DNA of 46,020 nt from UBA7985 sp038141425 (GTDB lineage Bacteria; Pseudomonadota; Alphaproteobacteria; UBA7985), in contig JAYQIC010000008.1 in assembly GCA_038141425.1 (NCBI GenBank), positions 1 to 46,020 on the forward strand. Direction: 5' to 3'. The notes beneath the pieces are model-generated. The model did no database searches and was not told where the DNA came from. It worked only from the letters and a program-made list of their open reading frames with translations. Position 1 is the stretch's first letter, and each line of letters begins with the position of its first letter. Shown here one piece after another: positions 19,420 to 26,899 of this stretch. Both the position numbers and the translations under genes were made by a program.

Positions 19420-19860
19420 CTAGCGCTCGGTCAGCTGCGGGCTGTTGCCAACGTAGACTTCAGCCATAGGGCTCGGCGGCTCTGGCACCACCTTGGCGTA
19501 GCCGGTCTCCGGTATCGTTGGTGCGCCTTCCGGCATCGCAGCGACGGTTGTTGCGGGTGTTGTCGGTTCTGTCAGCGGCTTGGGGGTCAGCGTCGACCGG
19601 CCCGTCACCCGCGCCTCAGCGGCGTTGGCGGGCACCTGCCGATCAAGAATGGCAGAGGCCTCGGCGTAGGTCCGCAAGCGCTGCCGGGCGCGGAATTCCA
19701 GCGACGGCTGCGGCGATTTGTTCGCGGCTCTACCGGGTTTCACTGCAACCCGCTCGTCGCGCGCGGTGACGATACGGGGACGGTTTTGCTGGCTGCCCAG
19801 GCTCTGGGCAGTAAAGCGACGGCTGCGCGTCACGTCATCTGAGCGATCCATTGGCCTCAA
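19420..19860 (-). CDS. N-terminal part of the same unrecognised protein
   Basis: ATG 19860, preceded at good spacing by GAGG, opens MDRSDDVTRSRRFTAQSLGS. The 146 residues are basic at first (RRFTAQ; ARDERVAVKPGRA), contain LRTYAEASAILDRQVPAN, then become Pro/Thr-rich and end at TAG 19422-19420. The same frame stays open past this TAG (AREYDLAPTATAATAAMAAQ), so it looks like the first third of a roughly 515-residue protein. A TAC to TAG change would account for the stop. Whether the stop is real or a base error cannot be settled here. No homologue recognised. A strong palindrome lies 47-74 bp upstream. Confidence 0.45.
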   Translation of the reverse strand: MRPMDRSDDVTRSRRFTAQSLGSQQNRPRIVTARDERVAVKPGRAANKSPQPSLEFRARQRLRTYAEASAILDRQVPANAAEARVTGRSTLTPKPLTEPTTPATTVAAMPEGAPTIPETGYAKVVPEPPSPMAEVYVGNSPQLTER

Positions 19861-19906
19861 AATCCTTTGGCCTGAGACACTTACGTGTCCGAAACTAAAA
19901 ATGAAT

Positions 19907-19934
19907 TTCGACCAAAATTATAATAGTGGTCGAA
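19907..19934. promoter_or_regulatory. 28-bp palindrome enclosing a TATAAT, probable operator/promoter
   Basis: Arms TTCGACCA (19907-19914) and TGGTCGAA (19927-19934) are perfect reverse complements. The 12-bp centre contains the palindrome ATTATAAT, so a TATAAT can be read on both strands. Only the two spacer dinucleotides break full symmetry. It sits between the divergent start at 19860 (minus) and tRNA-Gln at 20097 (plus). Nearby weaker dyads are 19876-19889 (GACAC/GTGTC) and 19988-20008 (AAACGCA/TGCGTTT). The region is markedly AT-richer than its surroundings. Confidence 0.6.
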
Positions 19935-20096
19935 CAAATTGGGCTAAAACCCTGAAATCAGGCGTGTTTATGCCAAAGATCGGCCTCAAACGCAAGCTTT
20001 ATGCGTTTCGGTCGGATGGCCGGTTTTCGCTGGTCCGATGCGCAGCAAGAGCCTTGCGCTCGCCGGGGCGGGCGAATATGTAACCAATCCTACGGT

Positions 20097-20170
20097 TGGG
20101 GCATGGCCAAGCGGTAAGGCATCCGGTTTTGGTCCGGTGATCCCAGGTTCGAATCCTGGTGCCCCAGCCA
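20097..20170 (+). tRNA. tRNA-Gln (anticodon TTG)
   Basis: The acceptor strands TGGGGCA (20097-20103) and TGCCCCA (20160-20166) pair fully, followed by discriminator G and an encoded CCA. The T arm CCAGG-TTCGAAT-CCTGG is perfect. The anticodon loop TTTTGGT gives anticodon TTG. The anticodon stem TCCGG/CCGGT has a T-T mismatch at its outer pair, unusual for this tRNA and possibly a sequence error. The total is 74 nt. Confidence 0.95.
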
Positions 20171-20292
20171 TAGATTTTTCCGTCCATCGCTGGCGACGTT
20201 CGCACGAGGTTCGGCCTTGGCTTGCCTCTGCTCTTTGTCTGGGCCTGTTGTTGGCCTAAGGTTGAACCAAAGACACGGACGACGAGCCTCCC

Positions 20293-20805
20293 ATGGCGGA
20301 CAATCCCCTCAGCTTTCATGAGATCAAAGATCTCGATATGCGCATCGCGGCGAACGGTGACTGGTTCTATCGCGGGTCGCGGATCGAGCGGAAAAACCTT
20401 GTCCGGCTGTTCTCGACAATCCTTCGACGCGAGGACGATGGGCGTTACTTCCTGCAAACCCCCGTCGAGCGTGGTGAAGTGCTGGTCGAAAAGGCACCGT
20501 TCATGGCCGTGCTCATGGACGTAGAGGGCGAGGGCGAGGCCCAGCAACTTACCTTTGAGACCAATGTCGGCGATCGCTTTGTCGCCGGGCCGGACCACCC
20601 GCTGAGCTTCACCCTCGATATAGAAAGCGGTGAGCCGCTGCCGCTGCTCGACCTCGATCGGGGGCTGACCGCGCGGCTGAACCGGGCCGTATTCTACCAG
20701 CTCGTCGACCTTGCTGTTCCAAGGGGAGAAGACGGGCCGCTGGAGATCTGGTCTGGCGGTGTGGCTTTCTCACTGGCGGCGCTGCAACCCGCCAACCGGC
20801 CGTGA
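20293..20805 (+). CDS. DUF1285 family protein
   Basis: A 170-residue protein opening MADNPLSFHEIKDLDMRIAA, with the DUF1285 hallmark DWFYRGSRIERKNLVRLFST, then YFLQTPVERGEVLVE and NVGDRFVAGPDHPL. No signal peptide or membrane segment. DUF1285 proteins are two-domain beta-rich proteins, and the family has no settled function. It overlaps the Nudix gene by an ATGA-like 4-nt junction (GTGA at 20802-20805), so they are probably one operon with cca. This trio order is familiar in alphaproteobacteria. Confidence 0.9.
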   Translation: MADNPLSFHEIKDLDMRIAANGDWFYRGSRIERKNLVRLFSTILRREDDGRYFLQTPVERGEVLVEKAPFMAVLMDVEGEGEAQQLTFETNVGDRFVAGPDHPLSFTLDIESGEPLPLLDLDRGLTARLNRAVFYQLVDLAVPRGEDGPLEIWSGGVAFSLAALQPANRP

Positions 20806-21704
20806 GCGGACAGCCCATGGCGCCCGACCTCGATCCCGCTGCGCTGAGACGCGCGATTTCGGCCTGGGGCTTCGCCGAAGCCGACCTGCCGCCGCGACGC
20901 GGCGATGATCTGGTCGCCGATGGTCCCGGCGCGCAGCGGCAGGCCAGCGCGGTCATGCTGGTGCTGCTGGACCATGACGACGGTCTGCGCCTGGTGCTGA
21001 CCCAGCGCGCGCCGCACCTGCCCAAGCACCCCGGCCAGATTTCCTTTCCCGGCGGTCGGGCAGAGGCCGAAGATACCGACCTGCTCGACACCGCCCGGCG
21101 CGAGACAGCCGAGGAAATCGGCCTCGATCTCGCCCGGTCGGACGTGATTGCCGCCCTGCCGCGCTACGCCACCCGCACTGGCTTTGACATTGCACCCTTC
21201 GTGGCCATCGTGCCGCCGCCGCCGTCCTGGACCCCGCAGGTCAGCGAGGTGGCTGCCGTATTCGAGGAGCCGCTCGACAGCTTTCTGCGGTCTGAGCGCT
21301 GGCGCCGCGACGGGGCCATGTTCAGTGGCCGTCCGTTGCGGCATTGGTGGGCCATGGACCTCGGCGAGCGATACCTCTGGGGCGCGACGGCAGCGATTCT
21401 GCACAGCTTCGCTGAGACGCTGTGCGCGGCGCTGGATCGCCCGTTCGCCGCTGGTCCGCAGCACACCACCGCCACCGCCACCGCCAAGAGGGTCAGCGCC
21501 ATGAGCCGCGACGACCCTGCCCGCGGCACTGACACTGCCCCGCCTACCGCCGGGGCGGTGAGTGATGCCGATGCCCGATCTGCTAAAGATGGGCCCGGTC
21601 AGGGGGAGCTGCCGACGGTGCGCCTGCCGACACAAGTGCACCGGTGGCGACGGTGGACGTGGCCCGCTTACTTCACGCCCATGACGGTGCCGCCGGACGG
21701 CTGA
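20802..21704 (+). CDS. Nudix hydrolase, CoA pyrophosphatase (NudL-like), with C-terminal extension
   Basis: Starts with GTG at 20802, overlapping the DUF1285 stop. It contains the UPF0035 signature LTQRAPHLPKHPGQISFPGG and the Nudix box GGRAEAEDTDLLDTARRETA followed by EEIGLDL, so CoA or its derivatives are the likely substrate, cut to 4'-phosphopantetheine and 3',5'-ADP. The enzyme domain ends near residue 215. The remaining 85 residues (ATATAKRV, then APPTAGAVSDADARS) are low complexity and run 61 nt into cca. That suggests either a true extension or a missed indel, as the region contains GCCACC-type short repeats (about 21465-21487). Usual length is about 200 residues. Confidence 0.85.
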   Translation: MSGQPMAPDLDPAALRRAISAWGFAEADLPPRRGDDLVADGPGAQRQASAVMLVLLDHDDGLRLVLTQRAPHLPKHPGQISFPGGRAEAEDTDLLDTARRETAEEIGLDLARSDVIAALPRYATRTGFDIAPFVAIVPPPPSWTPQVSEVAAVFEEPLDSFLRSERWRRDGAMFSGRPLRHWWAMDLGERYLWGATAAILHSFAETLCAALDRPFAAGPQHTTATATAKRVSAMSRDDPARGTDTAPPTAGAVSDADARSAKDGPGQGELPTVRLPTQVHRWRRWTWPAYFTPMTVPPDG

Positions 21705-22897
21705 TCGACATTCTTGGCGGCGACGCACGTTTCGTCGGGGGCTGTGTCCGCGATCTCGTGCTCGGCCAGCCCAGCGACGACATCGACATTGCCACCCCGC
21801 TGGAGCCAGCCGCCGTGGTCGGGCGCTTGTCCGAAGCCGGGTGGAAGACCGTACCGGTCGGCATCGAGCACGGCACCATGCTCGCTGTGGCGCCCGAGGC
21901 CCGTGGCACCTTCGAAGTCACCACGCTTCGCCGGGACATTGACACCGATGGCCGCCACGCCACGGTTGCCTTCACCACCGACTGGCGGGAAGACGCCGCA
22001 CGCCGTGACTTCACCTACAACGCTCTGTCGCTGGACCGGGAGGGTTACCTTTACGACTATTTCAGCGGTCTGGAAGACCTCGAAGCCGGCCGTACCCGCT
22101 TTGTCGGGCAGGCGGCAGACCGGATCCGTGAAGACCGTCTGCGCATCCTGCGTGCATTCCGTTTCCACGCCCGCTTCGGTTTGCGCGAACTCGATGGTGA
22201 TATTCTGCAGGCTCTGAGCGATCAGGCGCATGGTCTTGCCGCGCTGTCGGGTGAGCGTATTCGGCAGGAAATGGCCCGCCTGATCGTCGGTCCGAAGGTG
22301 CTGCAGGCGCTGCAGACGATGGAAGGCTGCGGCGTATTGGCGCAGGCGCTGTGCCTGAGCATCGGATCTCCGGGGGGTGCGACCCGTCCTGATACCCCCG
22401 ATTTTGCGCAGCTCGAACGGCTGATGGTGCTCGAGGAGGTCCACGACGAACCCGGTCTCTGGCGCCGGTTTGCGGCGGTTCTCGGGCGTGGGGAAGCCAG
22501 CATTCGTACCCTTGCCGATCGCTATCGCCTGTCCAATCAGGACCGCGACCGGCTCCTGCGGTTGTCGGGTCGGCGACCGGCCCGCGCCATGAACTGGATG
22601 CTCTATCTGGATGGCCCCGAAACCGCGCTGGACCGCTTGCTGCTCGACGCCGCCGAGCTGAATCAGCCGGTGAGCCCGGAGCATGTGCAGCTGATTCGCG
22701 ACTTTCATCCGGTGCCGCTGCCGGTCTCGGGTCAGGACGTTGTCGACCTCGGGGTCGAGCCGGGTCCGCGGGTCGGATTGCTGGTCAAGCGGATCGAAGC
22801 CTGGTGGGTCGATCGCAATTTTGAGCCCAGCCGAGCCGATTGCCTGTGGGAACTGGCGCATCAAGCGCGCGCTGGGTTTGACGACGGCGAAAACTGA
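21644..22897 (+). CDS. cca: CCA-adding/poly(A)-polymerase-type tRNA nucleotidyltransferase
   Basis: A class II nucleotidyltransferase that adds or repairs the tRNA 3' CCA. The catalytic DARFVGGCVRDLVLGQPSDD and DIDIAT (carboxylates), RRDFTYNAL, and EDRLRILRAFRFHARFG are present in order, followed by the helical body with ALSDQAHGLAALSGERIRQE. Length 417 residues is slightly above usual. The GTG start at 21644 is a guess; the conserved part begins around LIDILGGDARF, and the upstream reading is blurred by overlap with the Nudix tail. Confidence 0.9.
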   Translation: MATVDVARLLHAHDGAAGRLIDILGGDARFVGGCVRDLVLGQPSDDIDIATPLEPAAVVGRLSEAGWKTVPVGIEHGTMLAVAPEARGTFEVTTLRRDIDTDGRHATVAFTTDWREDAARRDFTYNALSLDREGYLYDYFSGLEDLEAGRTRFVGQAADRIREDRLRILRAFRFHARFGLRELDGDILQALSDQAHGLAALSGERIRQEMARLIVGPKVLQALQTMEGCGVLAQALCLSIGSPGGATRPDTPDFAQLERLMVLEEVHDEPGLWRRFAAVLGRGEASIRTLADRYRLSNQDRDRLLRLSGRRPARAMNWMLYLDGPETALDRLLLDAAELNQPVSPEHVQLIRDFHPVPLPVSGQDVVDLGVEPGPRVGLLVKRIEAWWVDRNFEPSRADCLWELAHQARAGFDDGEN

Positions 22898-22975
22898 ACG
22901 ATATCGGGGGTTGGGGCGAGGTGCTTTCAACCTATGCATTTGTTTGAATGTAAGATAATCTCCGCACCAATTCGT

Positions 22976-22987
22976 TTCAGGCCTGAA
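22976..22987. promoter_or_regulatory. Perfect 12-bp palindrome upstream of the GntR gene
   Basis: TTCAGGCCTGAA is a perfect dyad 19 bp before the regulator's ATG (23007) and just downstream of an AT-rich stretch with a -10-like TAAGATAAT (about 22950-22958). FadR/FCD-type GntR regulators bind short dyads and often repress themselves, so this is a plausible operator. No binding data are available. Confidence 0.45.
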
Positions 22988-23006
22988 CAACGGTTCCAGT
23001 CGTTTG

Positions 23007-23768
23007 ATGCTCAAACCCGAAACACCCAGTGACCAGCGAGACCCCGGGCAATCCGTTGCCGATTGGGTCGCTGACGAACTCAAGCGTTACATCGCCTCGG
23101 GCGAATTGGCGCCGGGAGATCGCCTGCCCGGAGAGCGCCAGCTTTCCGAGACGCTGCAGGTCAGCCGGGTTTCGGTGCGCTCGGCGCTGCAGAACCTGAA
23201 GGCGCAGGGCCTGCTCAGCTCGGTGCAGGGTGGTGGCACCCACGTGGTCGCCGTCGATCCATCGATGGACCGGCCGCTGCTGCACCTGATCGAGACCGAC
23301 CCCAATGCCCTGCACGACCTCGCCGAGATGATCGGGCAGGTTGCGGCCTTCGGCGCCCGCCGTGCGGCCGCGCTGATCGATGAAGCCGACCTCGAAGACA
23401 TGAAAGCTGTGCTCGGCACCATGGCGCTGTCCGGACGTTCGCCGGGGCTGCAGGCCACCGATGACGTCAAGTTTCATGCGCTGCTGGCCCGGGCATCCCA
23501 GAGCGGGGCGTTCATGCATCTGATGGCGGTGCTGCAGGACACGCTGGGGGCGGCGCTGACGCTGCAGGCCAGCCGCAACCAGCCTTTGCGTGAAGAGGCG
23601 CAGGCCCTGCTGGGGCTCAACCGGGATTTGATCGAGGCACTGGGCCAGCGCGACGGTGACCGGGCGGCCGATCTGGCCGTGCGTCACGCGGACCAGCGGC
23701 GCTCGATGATCACCCGGGCTGTGCCGGTCGACGAGCGGCGCCCGGCGAGCAGTCAGGCTGCTGAATAG
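23007..23768 (+). CDS. FadR/FCD-subfamily GntR transcriptional regulator
   Basis: ATG 23007 is chosen over the TTG directly upstream. Residues 20-85 form the GntR winged helix: IASGELAPGDRLPGERQLSE, VSRVSVRSALQNLKAQGLL and VQGGGTHVV. Residues 105-240 form an all-helical FCD ligand-binding domain with LAEMIGQVAAFGARRAA, DDVKFHALLARASQSGAFMH and a HADQRRSMI helix. That type commonly binds a metal ion and a carboxylate. No metabolic gene is adjacent in an operon, so the effector is unknown. It is convergent with the TPR gene at 23897. Confidence 0.88.
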   Translation: MLKPETPSDQRDPGQSVADWVADELKRYIASGELAPGDRLPGERQLSETLQVSRVSVRSALQNLKAQGLLSSVQGGGTHVVAVDPSMDRPLLHLIETDPNALHDLAEMIGQVAAFGARRAAALIDEADLEDMKAVLGTMALSGRSPGLQATDDVKFHALLARASQSGAFMHLMAVLQDTLGAALTLQASRNQPLREEAQALLGLNRDLIEALGQRDGDRAADLAVRHADQRRSMITRAVPVDERRPASSQAAE

Positions 23769-23896
23769 CTGATTTCGGAAACAATCGGCCGGGTTGAGGC
23801 CGGGGCAGGGCGCTAACCCAGCCCCGCGTCAGGCCACTGGCTTCGGCCTGAGCGCAGGCTCAGTCCCCCGTGCAACCCGAAGCGCCAAAAATTTCC

Positions 23897-24475
23897 TCAG
23901 AGGTCGACAGCGCCCGTGACGCCGCGCAGGTATTCTGCGATCGCTAACCACTCAGGATTATTGGGACTGACTTCGAGCGCGGCTTCGACAGACTCCAGCG
24001 CCAGTTCGGTCTGACCCGAGCGCATGGCTATCTGCGCGCCACCCATGAGCGCACCGAAGTGCCGGGGTTCGAGGTCGATCGTGACCTGCACGTCGGTCAG
24101 GCTCTCGAAATAGTCACCCATCAGAAAATAGGTGGTCGCGCGCATGTTGTAGGCTTCGGCGAAGTCCGGATCGAGCGCAATGGCATCGGTGAACAGGTCG
24201 ATGGCGGTATCAAAGGCGGCGGTCTGCATCGCTTCCATGCCGTCGCGGAACACGTCCTCGGCGTCGCTGGCTTCGTTCCGACGCCAGGTCTCCCAGATCT
24301 GCTGTTCGATGACTTTGATCTCGACCATGCTTTCGGCCTCGGCCAGAGCGGCGAAGTAGCCGTCGAGCAGGGGGTCGAACTGATCGGCGCTGGCCTGTGA
24401 CGCGAAAGTGGCGCTGCCGAGGGCGGCAGAGGCCAGGAAAGCGCCGGCGGAGAGGTATTTTACGAGCGTTTTCAT
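23897..24475 (-). CDS. Secreted small TPR protein
   Basis: ATG 24475 gives a signal peptide: MKTLVKYLSAGAFLASAALG, then ATFASQASA, with likely cleavage around residue 29. The mature 160 residues hold two to three TPR units (FDTAIDLFTDAIALDPDFAE; RATTYFLMGDYFESLTDVQV; ELALESVEAALEVSPNNPEW). The start is chosen over upstream in-frame codons because it places the signal peptide at the N-terminus. Alphaproteobacterial genomes often carry such a gene beside rpmJ. Likely periplasmic; role unknown. Confidence 0.85.
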   Translation of the reverse strand: MKTLVKYLSAGAFLASAALGSATFASQASADQFDPLLDGYFAALAEAESMVEIKVIEQQIWETWRRNEASDAEDVFRDGMEAMQTAAFDTAIDLFTDAIALDPDFAEAYNMRATTYFLMGDYFESLTDVQVTIDLEPRHFGALMGGAQIAMRSGQTELALESVEAALEVSPNNPEWLAIAEYLRGVTGAVDL

Positions 24476-24577
24476 ATTGTTAAACATGAGTCGTGCAAGC
24501 ATCCCAGCAAGGGATGTTTTGTCACAGGGCAGTGAGGCTTGTGCCCGTGGCCTTGCCGGGCACACAGCGCCAGCCTT

Positions 24578-24616
24578 AAAAAAAAAAGAGGCCGGGGCAA
24601 TGCCGCCGGCCTCTTT
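24578..24616 (-). terminator. Rho-independent terminator of rpmJ
   Basis: On the minus strand GAGGCCGG and CCGGCCTC (24613-24606 and 24595-24588) form a perfect 8-bp stem, followed by ten consecutive T (plus-strand A run 24578-24587). It lies 55 bp after the rpmJ stop. The strand assignment is certain because the T tract exists only in that direction. Confidence 0.93.
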
Positions 24617-24670
24617 CCGTATCCTGTCACGACCGGGCGCAGACGCAGCCTCGGTCCCGGCCTTCCGGCC

Positions 24671-24796
24671 TTAGCCCTGGCGGGCCTTGAAGCGTGGGTT
24701 ACGCTTGTTGATGACGTAGACGCGTCCGCGGCGGCGAACGATCTTGCAGCCCTTTTCCCGCAGCTTGGCGGTCTTGAGCGAGTTACAAACCTTCAT
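24671..24796 (-). CDS. rpmJ: 50S ribosomal protein L36
   Basis: A 41-residue protein: MKVCNSLKTAKLREKGCK, then VRRRGRVYVINKRNPRFKA and RQG. This is the longer, zinc-ligand-poor (C-minus) form of L36: the CxxC/CxxxxH set of the other form is not present, only two Cys remain. It stands alone with its own terminator. This C-minus form typically stands apart from the main ribosomal operon. Confidence 0.96.
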   Translation of the reverse strand: MKVCNSLKTAKLREKGCKIVRRRGRVYVINKRNPRFKARQG

Positions 24797-25068
24797 GGCT
24801 CTCTCCGTGGCCGGATGGCCGACTCAGTTAGAGGTTGTTCAGAATTGCGCGGGTTTTAGCCATGACTCGGGTGTCGAGTCAACGAATCGCACTCTTGCGT
24901 CAGAGGCGGAGCAGTTCCAGCTCCCTTGCTCAATCGGCGCAAGACGGCGGGGGAAACATTTGTACCATGATTTGTAACGCACAGCACGCATCCCGCTTTT
25001 GGCGTGATTACCGCCGGTTCAGGCGAGATGGCCGCCGGGTTCGCTGTGCTCCAGAGAAGGCTTAAGGC

Positions 25069-26496
25069 ATGCTGCGCAACCGACTGGCAAAGATTGTTGC
25101 AACCCTCGGACCGGAAACCGGGAGCGCCGAGGCGATGCGGTCGCTCTATGAGGCCGGGGCCGACGTGTTCCGAATCAATGCTGCCTACAGCGACGATGCC
25201 GCCAATGCGGCGCTGGTGCGGCTGGTGCAGGACACCATCGCCGACCCGTCCGACCCCGTCGGTACGCTGTGGGACCTGCCCGGTCTGAAAATGCGGATCG
25301 GCGGTTTTGCCGATGGCGCGGTGGCGCTGGAGCCGGGGGGGACCTTCACCCTCGATCAGTCGCCGGAACCGGGCGACGAGCACCGGGTATACCTGCCCTT
25401 CCCCGAGGCTTTCGCCCATTCCCGTGTCGGTGACCTGCTGCGGCTGGACGATGGTCGGCTGACCCTGCGGGTGACCGAGGTGACGCTGTACCGGTTGACC
25501 ACAGAGGTTGTGGCTGGCGGGGTGCTGAGCGCGAACAAGGCGATCCTGTTCCCCAACGTGCCGGTGCCGCCGGCAGAGGTCTCCGCCCGCGATGCGGACA
25601 GCCTGACCGCGGCGCTGGAGGCCGGGGTCGACTGGGTCGCGGCGACGGCGAATGGCTCGCTGGCGGTGGTGCAGGACTTCCGCCGCCGGGTGGGTGACCG
25701 GGCCAAGCTGATGATCAAGATCGACAGCCAGGCGTTGCTGGACCAGCTCGATGCAGTGCTGGAGCTTGCTGACGGGCTGTTTCTGGCACGGGGAGACCTC
25801 GGCTCGAGCATCCCGGTCGAGCGCATTCCCAACGCGCAGAAGGACTGTATCCTTGCAGCACGGCGGGCGGGTAAGCCGGTGGTCGTGGCCGCGCAGATGC
25901 TGGAGTCTATGGTCAGCGACCCGACCCCGACCCGGGCTGAGGCCTCCGACGTGTGTCAGGCGATTTACGACGGTGCAGATGCGGTGACGCTGTCGGCTGA
26001 GACGGCTGTGGGGCACTACCCCACCGATGCGGTGGCGATGATGGACCGGCTGATCGTGTCGGCGGAGGCGGACGATCCTGACCCGGGAACGCTGGCTGCG
26101 TTCAGCGAAGAAGATACGACCGAGGCGCGGGTGGAATCCATCGGCGGCGCCATCGCCCATGCCGCTGTCGGGGTGGCGCGTGAGTTGGGGGCCAGCGCGA
26201 TCGTTGTGCATACCTCGAGTGGCTCGACCGCGCGCCGGGTGGCGCGATTGCGCCCCGGACGGCCGATCCTGTGCCTGACGGACTCGGCGGAGACGCGGCG
26301 GGCCATGACGGTTGTCTGCGGGGTGCACCCGCTGCTGATGCCTTCGCTGAGTTCTTGGAAGGAGATCGTCGAGGTGGCTGTCCGCGCAACGCGGGAGCAG
26401 CAGCTGGGGGACGATGGAGACGTGATCGCCATTACCGCCGGGATGCCGCTGGGGGCGTCGGGTTCGACCAACATTCTTCGGGTGGCGACGCTCTGA
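25069..26496 (+). CDS. pyk: Pyruvate kinase, divergent at the active site
   Basis: A complete 475-residue pyruvate kinase fold. It opens MLRNRLAKIVATLGPETG; GADVFRINAAYS replaces the canonical FRLNFSHG (Ser to Ala39, His to Tyr40). LWDLPGLKMRIGG replaces DTKGPEIR. MIKID (215-219) keeps the catalytic Lys but has Asp for the Mg-binding Glu; LARGDLG is kept; AAQMLESM (274 on) has Ala for the Thr of ATQML. The C-terminal domain (AIVVHTSSGSTARRVARLRP; PLGASGSTNILRV) is normal. Overall layout is close to canonical alphaproteobacterial Pyk, so this is a diverged member rather than another family. It could be active at low rate, a paralogue with a regulatory role, or a changed enzyme. Downstream is a hairpin at 26589-26611. 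Confidence 0.85.
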   Translation: MLRNRLAKIVATLGPETGSAEAMRSLYEAGADVFRINAAYSDDAANAALVRLVQDTIADPSDPVGTLWDLPGLKMRIGGFADGAVALEPGGTFTLDQSPEPGDEHRVYLPFPEAFAHSRVGDLLRLDDGRLTLRVTEVTLYRLTTEVVAGGVLSANKAILFPNVPVPPAEVSARDADSLTAALEAGVDWVAATANGSLAVVQDFRRRVGDRAKLMIKIDSQALLDQLDAVLELADGLFLARGDLGSSIPVERIPNAQKDCILAARRAGKPVVVAAQMLESMVSDPTPTRAEASDVCQAIYDGADAVTLSAETAVGHYPTDAVAMMDRLIVSAEADDPDPGTLAAFSEEDTTEARVESIGGAIAHAAVGVARELGASAIVVHTSSGSTARRVARLRPGRPILCLTDSAETRRAMTVVCGVHPLLMPSLSSWKEIVEVAVRATREQQLGDDGDVIAITAGMPLGASGSTNILRVATL

Positions 26497-26588
26497 GGCT
26501 CGCGGCCTGCGTGGTGTCAGTGGTCGTGCAAGCCACCGTCGGGACCTGTCGCGGGCGGTTTATCGCTGTGGGTCAGGGATCAAAATGT

Positions 26589-26617
26589 CAGCCCGCGTGA
26601 AGCGCGGGCTGTCCGTT
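26589..26617 (+). terminator. Strong hairpin downstream of pyk, possible terminator
   Basis: CAGCCCGCG (26589-26597) and CGCGGGCTG (26603-26611) form a perfect 9-bp stem with loop TGAAG, followed by TCCGTTT. The weak T tract makes it an uncertain terminator. It lies 92 bp after the pyk stop, immediately before the repeat block. Confidence 0.45.
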
Positions 26618-26628
26618 TAAGTGCGCGT

Positions 26629-26823
26629 GGGAGATTTGTAAGCCGCGAAGCGGCGTCAAATCGAGCGCGCCATACTACTGTTACGCTCAAAACGGCGAGG
26701 TTACACTGAGCCTGTCGAAGGGCCTTTGAGCCTGTGGGAGGTCTTCGGTGGAAAGACACTCCAAGCGAAGCGTGTTGAGTGTTGAACGAAAGATGGCGCG
26801 CTCGGTCCTCGGCCGCTTCGCGG
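26629..26823. repeat. Modular intergenic repeat, copy B
   Basis: The gene-free stretch 26497-26899 holds the pyk hairpin and this repeat block. 26629-26666 matches 154-191 (same strand, one mismatch). 26706-26735 is the exact inverse of 82-111. CGCTCAAAACGGC at 26685-26697 recurs at 45971-45983. TCCTCGGCCGCTTCGCGG at 26806-26823 recurs at 45940-45957. One module is flipped relative to the others compared with copy A, so modules recombine or move separately. 26830-26900 is very GC-rich with several overlapping CG dyads. Confidence 0.85.
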
Positions 26824-26899
26824 CCTTCGGCCCTCCCACGCGCAGCCCGCACGGGCCCGCGCCCGCGCGGGTCCGTATCGCTGGGCCCCGTGTTCGACC

